A DNA stretch of 7,116 nt from an uncultured Clostridium sp. (GCA_947062645.1 CAMSQT010000054.1:1-7116); one strand, 5' to 3'. Positions 1-6,351 are shown, counted from the first letter of the stretch. Numbers and translations: made by a program. The notes: generated by a model not told the origin, from the letters alone.

Positions 1-45
1 GATGAGGCATTGTGACTGGAGTTCAGACGTGTGCTCTTCCGATCT
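1..45. other. Illumina TruSeq adapter with index, not genomic
   Basis: The first 45 bases are the reverse complement of the TruSeq index adapter. GAT and an 8-base index read as GAGGCATT are followed by GTGACTGGAGTTCAGACGTG and the rest of the adapter, ending in GCTCTTCCGATCT. The same index appears in the opposite orientation at the other end of the window. An open frame starting at position 2 translates the adapter into a peptide ending CDWSSDVCSSDL, a well-known contamination signature. It then fuses to the genuine Tgt fragment. Nothing before base 46 belongs to the organism. Confidence 0.98.
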
Positions 46-226
46 TACAAGGGCATATTTAAGACATTTAGTAAAAACTAACGAAATTTTAGGAGATCGA
101 TTATTATCAATTCATAACTTAAGGTTCTTGACTAATTTAATGGAAAAGGTTAAAATAGAAATAGAGAATGACAATTTAGGAAATTTCAAAGAAGAATTTT
201 ACAAAAGATATGGATATATCAAATAA
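46..226 (+). CDS. tgt: Queuine/preQ1 tRNA-guanine transglycosylase, C-terminal fragment
   Basis: This is the last 59 or so residues of Tgt, the enzyme that exchanges guanine-34 for preQ1 in the wobble position of GUN-anticodon tRNAs during queuosine synthesis. The segment starts TRAYLRHLVKTNEILGDRLL and continues SIHNLRFLTNLMEKV, ending EEFYKRYGYIK and TAA. This matches the conserved C-terminus of bacterial Tgt. The His in SIHNL is the last of the four zinc ligands; the three Cys ligands lie upstream, outside the window. The gene is cut at its 5' side by the contig end, so its start and promoter are not visible, and any Met encoded before base 46 comes from adapter. The next gene begins 16 bases downstream, which suggests cotranscription. 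In many Firmicutes yajC follows tgt; here it does not. Confidence 0.93.
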
Positions 227-242
227 ATGGAGGTAAAGGCAA

Positions 243-1793
243 ATGAATTTGATTGAAGAAAGTTTTCAAAACAAAGAAGAGAAAAAGAAAAAGAGAACAA
301 CAAAAATAATATTAGTAGCTATTATCTTTGTAGTCCTTATTATCATAGGAATTGTAAGTTATTTGATGTATATTAAAAGTACAGTTATGAAACTAACATT
401 AGATGGACAAGCCAACGAAAAGCTAAAAAGTTTATTAGTTTTTGAAGACGATGGTACCATCTATGCACCAATAAAAGAAATTGCATCTTATTTTGGGTAT
501 GAAAGTTTTAATGGCGAGTATAGCGAAAAAACGGAACAACCAAGCAAATGTTATGTACAAAACCAAAACGAAGTAGCTAATTTTGAATTGGGTGAAACTA
601 AAATATACAAACTAGATTTAACCCAAAAAACAGATAGTGATTACGAATATAGTTATATTAAAAAACCGGTAAAAGCAATAAATGGCGTATTATATGTATC
701 AACTGAAGGGCTAGAAAAAGCATTTAATATTAGCTTTGACTATAACCAAGAAAAAAATACGATAACCATTTACACCATGCCATATTTATATCAATTTTAT
801 GCTAACAAAATATTAGACTATGGCTATGTAGAACTAAACAATGAATTTGTCAATCAAAAAGCAATACTAAAAGACCAATTAGTTGTCTTAAAAGATAAAG
901 AGAAAAAACAATATGGCGTAATAGGCGTGGATGGATCTGCCATTTTAGAACCAAAATATGATAACATTACTTATCTAGTAAACACAGGTGATTATTTGGT
1001 TGAAAGCAACAAAAAAGTAGGAATTATGTCTCAGAACAAAGAAACAAAAGTACAAATTATCTATGATAGTATCCAACTAATGGATAGCGATGCGGGGTTA
1101 TATGTAGCAAAAAAAGACGACAAATATGGTGTAATTGACATTCGTGGAAACATCAAAATTTATATTGAAAATGACGAAATAGGAGTTGATATTTCTAAAT
1201 TTTCACAAAACAATATTAAAAATAAATATATTTTAGCAAACAACTTAATACCAGTAAGACAAGACAAATTCTGGGGCTTATATGATAAATCTGGAAATCA
1301 AGTAGCAGAATATAAATATGATAGTTTGGGCTACATTGCTTCTAGTAATAAAGATGCTTTGAATTTATTAGTAATTCCAACTTATGAGGTATTAGTAGCC
1401 TGCAAAGATAAAAAATACACAATTGTTAATTCTTCAGGAGAAGAGTTATTTGCACCAATAGCAGACGATATTTATATGACAATTAGTGGCGGAGAAAAGC
1501 ATTATTATATTACAGTCAACGATAAAAAAATGGATGCAGAAGAATGGCTTAATAAAAATGGAATAACTGCAAAATCTAATAATAACAATCAATCACAAAA
1601 TAAAGACGAGAAAAACAACAACACAACGAATACCAATAAAAATAACACAAGCAAAAATACTACAAGTAAAAACAAAACAACTAATTCTACTTCAAAAAAT
1701 AAAGAACAAGAAGCAGAAGAAGATGAAGAACTAGAAGAAGAAATGCCAGAAGAGGAAACAACAGACGAAGAAAGTAATGAAGATGAAGAATAA
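243..1793 (+). CDS. Membrane-anchored stalk-domain and WG-repeat surface protein
   Basis: This 516-residue protein has a short basic N-terminus (KKKKR, residues 14-18) and one membrane segment at about 22-44. By the positive-inside rule the bulk lies outside the cell. Residues about 50-185 resemble the copper-amine-oxidase N-terminal-like stalk domain of Clostridia surface proteins (IYAPIKEIASYFGY; later LEKAFNISFDYNQEKNTI). WG-type beta repeats follow at about 221-245 (YGVIGVDGSAILEPKYD), 259-276, 293-310 (YGVIDIRG), 342-361 (WGLYDKSGNQ) and 390-410. The tail is an Asn/Lys/Thr-rich linker (about 443-488) and then a Glu-rich end (about 489-516). There is no LPXTG motif. The start is fixed by GGAGGT at 229-234, eight bases before ATG. 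It lies 16 bases after tgt and ends at a terminator. The function is unknown; a role in envelope structure or ligand binding is inference. The frame is intact and has no CGG codon. Confidence 0.85.
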   Translation: MNLIEESFQNKEEKKKKRTTKIILVAIIFVVLIIIGIVSYLMYIKSTVMKLTLDGQANEKLKSLLVFEDDGTIYAPIKEIASYFGYESFNGEYSEKTEQPSKCYVQNQNEVANFELGETKIYKLDLTQKTDSDYEYSYIKKPVKAINGVLYVSTEGLEKAFNISFDYNQEKNTITIYTMPYLYQFYANKILDYGYVELNNEFVNQKAILKDQLVVLKDKEKKQYGVIGVDGSAILEPKYDNITYLVNTGDYLVESNKKVGIMSQNKETKVQIIYDSIQLMDSDAGLYVAKKDDKYGVIDIRGNIKIYIENDEIGVDISKFSQNNIKNKYILANNLIPVRQDKFWGLYDKSGNQVAEYKYDSLGYIASSNKDALNLLVIPTYEVLVACKDKKYTIVNSSGEELFAPIADDIYMTISGGEKHYYITVNDKKMDAEEWLNKNGITAKSNNNNQSQNKDEKNNNTTNTNKNNTSKNTTSKNKTTNSTSKNKEQEAEEDEELEEEMPEEETTDEESNEDEE

Positions 1794-1801
1794 TAAAAAC
1801 G

Positions 1802-1835
1802 GCAATTGGGAAGAAAAATCCTGATTGCTTTTTTT
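1802..1835 (+). terminator. Rho-independent terminator after the WG-repeat gene
   Basis: GCAATTGGGA (1802-1811) pairs with TCCTGATTGC (1819-1828) over ten pairs, including two G-T wobbles, around a seven-base A-rich loop. Seven T follow (1829-1835). It starts nine bases after the stop codon and would end the tgt/WG-repeat transcript. Confidence 0.82.
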
Positions 1836-1920
1836 ATATCAAGGTTGCCTGAAATTTTGAGATTAAATGACAACTTTTAACAAGAAAAACAAAGAAAAAT
1901 AAAAAAAAATCAAAAAAGCG

Positions 1921-1949
1921 TTTACAATTTAGAAAAACTTGTATACAAT
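1921..1949 (+). promoter_or_regulatory. Sigma-A promoter for the GT4 glycosyltransferase gene
   Basis: TTTACA (1921-1926) and TACAAT (1944-1949) are separated by 17 bases, each with five of six consensus matches. Transcription would start near 1956, leaving a purine-rich leader of about 64 bases. I see no riboswitch or attenuator in the leader. The rest of the 1794-2019 gap holds only the preceding terminator and A-rich sequence. Confidence 0.65.
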
Positions 1950-2019
1950 ATAGAAAAAAGAAAGAAAATGTCAAAAAAACAACAAAAGAAAATAAAAAAG
2001 GAAGGAAGTACGTTAGTCC

Positions 2020-3313
2020 ATGAAAATATTGATGTTAACATGGGAATACCCACCAAGAGTAGTAGGAGGAATCTCGAGAGTTGTATACGATTTATCAAAA
2101 ACATTACTAAAAGACGGTCATGACGTAACCGTCATAACCTATCGAGATGGCGATAGCCCTCACTTTGAAGATGATAAAGGAGTAAAAGTATACCGAGTTG
2201 ACAATTACATGATAAATCCTAACAACTTTATTGATTGGGTAATGCAAATGAATTTTAATATGCTTGCCAAAGCCAATGAAATCATTGCAGAACAAGGAAC
2301 CTTTGATGTCATTCATGCACACGATTGGTTAGTAACCTATTCAGCAAAAACTCTAAAAAACTCTTACAACATTCCAATAGTATCTACTATCCATGCAACA
2401 GAAGCAGGAAGAAACAGTGGGATCCATGACGAGCAACAAAGATACATCAATGACACAGAATGGATGTTAACCTACGAATCAGCAGAAGTAATTGTAAACA
2501 GTAATTACATGAAAAGCGAACTACAAAGGCTATTTGGTTTACCATATGAAAAAATCAATGTAGTACCAAATGGTGTGAATATGAATTTGTTTAATGGGAT
2601 AGAAAGAGACTATGACTTTAGAAGAAGGTATGCCATGGATAATGAAAAAATCATTTTATTTATGGGAAGACTTGTTTATGAAAAAGGAATACAGCACCTA
2701 ATATCAGCTATGCCCAAAATTTTGGCAGGTTATCAAGACAGCAAGCTTATCATTTGTGGAAAAGGTGGTATGTTAGACGAACTAAAACAACAAGTAAACG
2801 CCATGGGAATAGGAAACAAAGTGTATTTTGCTGGGTATATGGGTGGAAAAGACGTCCAAAAAATGTACAAAGCAGCAGATGTAGCTGTTTTTCCAAGCAC
2901 TTACGAACCTTTTCGGAATTGTAGCATTAGAAGCCATGTTAAGTGAAAATCCAGTCGTTGTAGCAGACATTGGTGGATTAAACGAAATTGTAGAACATAG
3001 GGTAAATGGTATGAAGGCTTATTGTGGAAATCCAAATTCATTAGCAGACTCCATTTTGGAATTACTATATGACCCAAAACTTTGCATGGAAATCACCAAA
3101 AAAGCAAAAAACAAAGTAAGAAATCAATACAATTGGAGTAAAATAGCACAAGACACACACTTTACTTATCAAAAAGCAATCTGTCAATCTGTGGCAGAAA
3201 AACAAAAACGTGAACTAGAACAAGAAAGAGCAAGAAAAACCAAAAAAGCAAAAAATACCGAAAACGAAATCACCAACTTACTAAGCTTCAAAAAGCGTCA
3301 AGCTTATGCTTAG
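2020..3313 (+). CDS. GT4 glycosyltransferase, glycogen-synthase-like, with internal +1 frameshift
   Basis: This is a GT-B fold glycosyltransferase of family GT4. The donor and acceptor cannot be read from sequence; a glycogen-synthase-like or cell-surface glycan role is possible. The N-terminal half opens MKILMLTWEYPPRVVGGISR with the Gly-rich loop, then HAHDW. The C-terminal half has NGVN, FMGRLVYEKG (Arg and Lys of the donor phosphate site) and the EX7E motif. In the zero frame the protein stops at 2946. Skipping C2914 gives 430 residues ending at 3313 and makes the EX7E motif whole, with E296, G299 and E304. The zero-frame codon at the break is CGG. After the fold the protein carries an unusual basic tail rich in Lys, Glu and Gln (from about residue 390) that may form a coiled coil. 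The ribosome site GGAAGGAAG (2000-2008) is 11 bases from ATG. The gene is flanked by its own promoter and terminator. Confidence 0.87.
2914..2916 (+). other. Candidate CGG recoding site 1 (+1 shift in the GT4 gene)
   Basis: Zero frame reads CCT TTT CGG AAT TGT and hits a stop at 2944-2946. Skipping one base gives CCT TTT (C) GGA ATT GTA GCA, i.e. EPFGIVALE, the canonical GT4 EX7E motif. Because TTT-C can also be read as TTC, the tRNA-Phe in the P site could slip onto the +1 frame with good pairing here. That is not true at two of the other sites. There is no purine-rich Shine-Dalgarno-like stimulator just upstream and no obvious downstream hairpin. Confidence 0.7.
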
Positions 3314-3336
3314 GTACAGTCCTTATATAAAAGACA

Positions 3337-3390
3337 AAAATACCACAAAAGTTAAACAAAGAAAGTTTAAGATTTGTGGTATTTTATATT
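3337..3390 (+). terminator. Strong terminator after the GT4 gene
   Basis: A 13-bp perfect stem, AAAATACCACAAA (3337-3349) with TTTGTGGTATTTT (3373-3385), encloses a second 6-bp stem, TTAAAC (3352-3357) with GTTTAA (3365-3370), around the loop AAAGAAA. A two-by-two mismatch separates the stems. A T-rich stretch follows. The A-rich start of the left arm means it may also work from the minus strand. Confidence 0.85.
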
Positions 3391-3451
3391 TTACGAAAAT
3401 CATTGCTATAAGATAATGTAATAAAAATAAATGAAAAAACTTTTTAAATTC

Positions 3452-3481
3452 TACAAATTTAGCAAAAAAATAGTGTATAAT
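3452..3481 (+). promoter_or_regulatory. Probable promoter of the era operon
   Basis: TATAAT at 3476-3481 is a perfect -10 box. The -35 region is poor: TACAAA at 3452-3457 matches three of six with an 18-base spacer. Transcription would start near 3488. The strong terminator upstream supports a separate era transcript starting here. Nothing else is visible between that terminator and this promoter. Confidence 0.5.
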
Positions 3482-3503
3482 AGAAAAGAAAGAAAAAAGA
3501 AGA

Positions 3504-3525
3504 CCTGTCCCAAACTTGTCATCAC
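3504..3525 (+). repeat. Single copy of the dispersed TGTCCC repeat in the era leader
   Basis: CCTGTCCCAAACTTGTCATCAC matches 6557-6578 in the spore-protein/HAD intergenic array with one mismatch (T for C). It lies between the era promoter and its ribosome site, so it would be in the transcript. It is more GC-rich than its surroundings, which suggests a mobile or REP-like short repeat. Its function is unknown. Confidence 0.8.
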
Positions 3526-3549
3526 AAACAAAAAAGGAGAATTGATAAA

Positions 3550-4450
3550 ATGGAATTTAAATCAGGATTTGTTACTTTAATAGGAAGAACCAATGTAGGA
3601 AAATCAACGTTATTAAATTTGTTAGTAGGCGAAAAAGTAGCAGCAATAGCAAATAAAGTGCAAACCACAAGAACAGCAATCAAAGGTATTGTAAATCGAA
3701 AAAATAGTCAAATTATTTTTACAGATACACCTGGAATCCATAAGCCAAAAACAAAATTAAATGAAACAATGGTAGAAACTTCTTTTTTAAGCCTTCCAGA
3801 TAGTGATGTGATTTTATTTTTGATAGAAGCAACAAGTACAGAAATTGGAAGAGGCGATAGTATCATTTTAGAAAAAATAAAAGAAGCTAAAAGAAAAACA
3901 ATTTTAATTATTAATAAAATAGATTTAGTAAAAAGAGAAACACTTTTACATTTGATTGATGTATATAGTAAAGAATATGATTTTCAAGCTGTTATACCAA
4001 TTTCAGCAACAAATCAAAAATACAAAGAAATCATTTTAGATGAGATTGAAAAACACTTAAAAAAAGGTCCTGCATATTATGATATAGAAGAGTATACTGA
4101 TCAAACTTTAAGGCAACTTGCAGAAGAAACAATAAGAGAAAAAGCTTTGAAATTATTACAAGATGAAGTGCCACATGGCATTTATGTAGAAGTAGAAAAA
4201 ATGAAAACAAGAAAAAACAAGAAAGAAGAAGACATCTACGATATAGAGGCTACGATTTATTGTTTAAGAAATTCTCATAAAGGAATCATTATCCGGAAAA
4301 AATGGCGAAATGTTAAAGCGAATTGGAAGATTGGCAAGACTTGACATGGAAGAGAATTTTGGAATGAAGATAAACTTAAAAACTTGGGTTAAGGTAAAAG
4401 AAGATTGGCAATCTAATGATATGATTGTGAATAAATTTAAACTAAAATAA
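3550..4450 (+). CDS. era: GTPase Era, with internal +1 frameshift in the KH domain
   Basis: Era binds the 3' end of 16S rRNA and assists 30S subunit assembly; it is essential in several bacteria. All G motifs are present: P-loop GRTNVGKS (12-19, with Thr where Pro is usual), QTTRTAI (from 38), DTPG (59-62), NKID (122-125) and SAT (152-154). The KH domain follows. In the zero frame the product ends at 4344 with 16 wrong residues after Ile248. Skipping C4294 gives GIIIGKNGEMLKRIGRLARL and carries on to TAA at 4448-4450, 299 residues, the normal Era length. The break falls exactly at the first Gly of the KH GXXG loop (249-252), which contacts RNA. AGGAGA (3535-3540) lies nine bases before ATG. 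The gene heads era-yqzL-recO. Confidence 0.95.
4294..4296 (+). other. Candidate CGG recoding site 2 (+1 shift in era)
   Basis: Zero frame reads ATC ATT ATC CGG AAA AAA TGG. Skipping C gives ATC (C) GGA AAA AAT GGC, i.e. I-G-K-N-G, the KH-domain GXXG loop of Era. P-site slippage from AUC to UCC would pair badly with tRNA-Ile, so a simple peptidyl-tRNA slip does not explain this site. The extra base sits beside another C, so which of the two is additional cannot be told. The downstream A6 run is intact and is not the cause. Confidence 0.75.
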
Positions 4451-4527
4451 AATGTATAAAGTCAAGAAAAAATGCGAAAGATAAAATTAAAGGTAAAACT
4501 TTAAATTAGAAATTAGGAAGTGAGCTT

Positions 4528-4692
4528 ATGATTAAGAAAATAGCATGGGAAACCTTTAAAAATACAGGAGATATTAATACATTTATGGAATTAAAAGAAA
4601 TTGAAAATCTAGAAAAAGAAATCCAAGAAGGAATTATAAAACCAATAGAAATAAAAGAAAATAAAGAGGAAGACCAAAAATGGCAAATGTAA
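4528..4692 (+). CDS. yqzL: YqzL-family small protein
   Basis: This 54-residue protein begins MIKKIAWETFKNTGDINTF and continues MELKEIENLEKE, followed by a Lys/Glu-rich tail. The W-x-x-F-x-x-TG-x-I/V pattern and the position between era and recO match YqzL of Bacillus subtilis and relatives. Its function is unknown. It has a longer charged C-terminus than the roughly 47-residue Bacillus version as I remember it. AGGAAGTG at about 4515-4522 precedes ATG. Its last 13 bases overlap the start of recO in another frame, so the two are probably translationally coupled. The frame is intact and holds no CGG. Confidence 0.82.
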   Translation: MIKKIAWETFKNTGDINTFMELKEIENLEKEIQEGIIKPIEIKENKEEDQKWQM

Positions 4693-5416
4693 AAATAAAT
4701 GGAATAGTATTAGCAGAAAGTAACATGGGAGATTTTGATAAAATGCTAACAATACTTACACCAAATGTACGGGAAAATTTCATGTGTTGCCAAAGGAGCA
4801 AGAAGACCTAAAAGCGCTCTTTTGGCTGGCACCCAGATGTTTTGCTTTGGTGAATATTTAGCCTATAAAGGCTCCCGGTACCTATCATATTAATTCGGTA
4901 GAACCAATTGAAGTTTTTTACAACCTAAGAATTGACTTGGACAAATTAAAATATGCTGTACATATCAACAAAATTGTGCAAGACGTAACTTGCGAAAACC
5001 AAAATTGTTATAAAATTTTGCAATTATTATTAAACACGCTTTATACCATAGCCGAAACGGATAAAAATTTAGATATGGTATTAGGAGTTTTTAAATTGCG
5101 TTTATTATGTATTTTAGGATTTGCACCACAAGTGATGGAATGTGCAAATTGTAAAGAAAAAGAGAAGATAACTAGTTTTAGTATCAAAGATAATGGTGTA
5201 AAATGTAAGATGTGTACCAAACAAGATACTAGTACGATAGAGATTAGCCAAAGTACTTTGAATGCGATGAAATATACAGTTACAGCACCACCTAAAAAAC
5301 TTTATGCTTTTGAGTTAAAAGACGCATCTTTAGAAGAATTTAAACTAGTAACCAAATTGTATTTTAATGAGAAATTAGAAAAAGAATATAAACTAGAGGG
5401 GATGTCAGCTAATTAA
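4680..5416 (+). CDS. recO: DNA repair protein RecO, with two internal +1 frameshifts
   Basis: RecO works with RecR and RecF to load RecA on SSB-coated single-stranded DNA and to anneal strands. The start is ATG at 4680 inside the end of yqzL, with GAGGAAG just upstream. Read with two single-base skips, at C4770 and C4876, the frame stays open for 244 residues, the normal RecO length. It starts MANVKINGIVLAESNMGDFD, with GKISCVAKGARRPKS in the OB-fold and KG-S/P-GTY further on. A four-Cys zinc module follows (C154, C157, C175, C178). Without correction, translation stops at 4809-4811, and after only the first skip at 4891-4893. Two shifts in one short, otherwise well-conserved gene, both at CGG, are very unusual. 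A decayed pseudogene is unlikely because the zinc ligands and the C-terminus are intact. Confidence 0.9.
4770..4772 (+). other. Candidate CGG recoding site 3 (first +1 shift in recO)
   Basis: Zero frame reads AAT GTA CGG GAA AAT TTC and stops 13 codons after GTA. Skipping C gives GTA (C) GGG AAA ATT TCA TGT GTT GCC AAA GGA GCA, i.e. V-G-K-I-S-C-V-A-K-G-A, the conserved RecO OB-fold segment with Gly31. GUA-to-UAC slippage would be poor. The C is a lone base between A and GGG, not part of a C run, so its identity is unambiguous. Confidence 0.75.
4876..4878 (+). other. Candidate CGG recoding site 4 (second +1 shift in recO)
   Basis: In the frame set by the first shift the message reads AAA GGC TCC CGG TAC CTA and stops at 4891-4893. 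Skipping one C gives TCC (C) GGT ACC TAT CAT ATT, i.e. S-G-T-Y-H-I, and joins the long downstream RecO frame. Since the C lies in a run of three, the shift could also read CCC GGT (Pro-Gly), so the residue before Gly66 is uncertain. Confidence 0.72.
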
Positions 5417-5445
5417 TCTTAGGAACCAATAGAGACATTCAAGTG

Positions 5446-5474
5446 TTGACAAGAAAAAAATTAACGTATATAAT
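5446..5474 (+). promoter_or_regulatory. Consensus sigma-A promoter for hpf
   Basis: TTGACA (5446-5451) and TATAAT (5469-5474) are both perfect and separated by the optimal 17 bases. Transcription would start near 5481, giving a leader of only about 23 bases. This is the best promoter in the window. It implies strong housekeeping-type transcription of hpf independent of the recO operon, with no sigma-B-like or sigma-H-like element visible. Confidence 0.85.
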
Positions 5475-5503
5475 AAAATCATAAAAAGAAGGGAGCGATT
5501 TTT

Positions 5504-6031
5504 ATGAAAATAAAAATAACAGGAAAAGAATTGAAAATAACAGAAGCAATCAATGACTATGTAGAAAGAAAATTAGACAGAATTGATAAATATTTTGAAG
5601 AAGCAGAGGCTGAAGTTACTTTAAAAACAGAAAAAAATGAACAAATTGCAGAAATCTATGTAACTGCTAATGGAGAAAAATATAGAGCAGTAACAGAAGA
5701 TAAAGACATGTATGCCTCTATAGACAAAGACATTGATATTTTAGAAGGACAAATTAGAAAAGCTAAAACCAAAAAAGAAAAAATGCAAAAAGATGCTTCT
5801 TTAAAAACAATGGAAGTAGTAAAAGACAGCGTAGCTGAAATTACAGACGAAATCATAAAAACTTCTTATTATGAAATTAAGCCAATGTTACCAGAAGATG
5901 CAGTTTTAAAATTAAAAGAAAAACCAAGTCACAATTTTTTGGTATTTATAAATGTAGAAACAGGAAAAGTAAATGCGGTACATAAATTGAAAGATGGAAA
6001 AAATTATGGTTTAGTAGAACCAGAAGCATAA
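5504..6031 (+). CDS. hpf: Long-form ribosome hibernation promoting factor
   Basis: HPF binds the decoding centre of idle ribosomes, and its long form joins two 70S particles into inactive 100S dimers. The 175-residue length is typical of the long form. The N-terminal domain (1 to about 100) starts MKIKITGKELKITEAINDYV, with the beta-alpha-beta-beta-beta-alpha pattern of the S30AE/YfiA family. A charged linker follows (about 88-115). The C-terminal dimerisation domain (about 118-175) reads IIKTSYYEIKPMLPEDAV, then HNFLVFINVETGKVNAVHK and YGLVEPEA, with the usual conserved core. GGGAG at 5491-5495 lies eight bases before ATG. It has its own consensus promoter and ends at a bidirectional terminator. 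The frame is intact without CGG codons. The same protein is often annotated raiA or yvyD. Confidence 0.95.
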   Translation: MKIKITGKELKITEAINDYVERKLDRIDKYFEEAEAEVTLKTEKNEQIAEIYVTANGEKYRAVTEDKDMYASIDKDIDILEGQIRKAKTKKEKMQKDASLKTMEVVKDSVAEITDEIIKTSYYEIKPMLPEDAVLKLKEKPSHNFLVFINVETGKVNAVHKLKDGKNYGLVEPEA

Positions 6032-6046
6032 TGCAACATAAAAAGA

Positions 6047-6080
6047 AAAGGCAGGAAATCAAATCCTGCCTTTATGTATT
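6047..6080. terminator. Bidirectional terminator between hpf and the spore-protein gene
   Basis: AAAGGCAGGA (6047-6056) and TCCTGCCTTT (6064-6073) form a 10-bp perfect stem with the loop AATCAAA. On the plus strand TTT and a T-rich ATGTATTTT follow. On the minus strand the stem is followed by CTTTTCTTTTTATG, a better T tract. It serves the two convergent genes. Confidence 0.85.
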
Positions 6081-6153
6081 TTAAAAATAAAATAGATAAA
6101 AACAAAATTTAACTTCCTACCAAAGGTTATTAAAAAACCATAATAATGAAGAA

Positions 6154-6351
6154 CTATTTCATTTGTTGTTCAGCTTGTTGAATCATTTTTCTTACCATGT
6201 TACCACCGATTTTACCAGCATCTTTAGCTGAAATATCTCCATTGTATCCGTCTTTTAAATTAACACCAACTTCACTAGCTACTTCATATTTGAACTTATC
6301 TAAAGCAGACATAGCTTCTGGAACTAATTTTTTGTTTGAATTGTTTGCCAT
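6154..6351 (-). CDS. Alpha/beta-type small acid-soluble spore protein
   Basis: This 65-residue protein coats and protects DNA in the dormant spore, and the GPR protease degrades it at germination. It begins MANNSNKKLVPEAMSALDKF, has KYEVASEVGV with the GPR cleavage region (expected after Glu in KYE-V-A), and contains GGNMVRKMIQQAEQQM, the second conserved alpha/beta SASP block. An in-frame ATG exists upstream at 6462, but the true start is 6351: GGAGGTG (6366-6360 on the minus strand) lies eight bases ahead, and homology begins there. It is convergent with hpf. A sigma-G-like promoter lies about 60 bases upstream. This is the only sporulation gene in the window and is direct evidence of an endospore former. 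Confidence 0.95.
   Translation of the reverse strand: MANNSNKKLVPEAMSALDKFKYEVASEVGVNLKDGYNGDISAKDAGKIGGNMVRKMIQQAEQQMK

Noticed and set aside
1589..1873. 94-codon minus-strand open frame rich in Ser, Leu and Val
   Set aside because: It is the antisense of the low-complexity Glu/Asn/Lys tail of the WG-repeat gene and its terminator, with no ribosome site or recognisable domain.
1956..2019. Riboswitch or leader peptide in the GT4 5' untranslated region
   Set aside because: The leader is A-rich without stable stems, and no terminator-antiterminator pair is visible.
4291..4300. Extra C derived from misassembled adapter (adapter holds ATCGGAAGAG)
   Set aside because: Sites 1 and 2 share CGGAA with the adapter, but sites 3 (ACGGGA) and 4 (CCGGTA) do not, and no further adapter bases are found there.
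2914..4878. Random indel errors as a full explanation of the frame breaks
   Set aside because: Random errors would be expected mostly in the many A runs. All four here are one extra C creating CGG before a Gly codon, while five other full or partial genes are clean. Error is not excluded and remains the main alternative.
2914..4878. Simple reassignment of CGG to another amino acid
   Set aside because: Known CGG reassignments keep the frame. Here the frame itself has to change by one base for downstream homology to continue.
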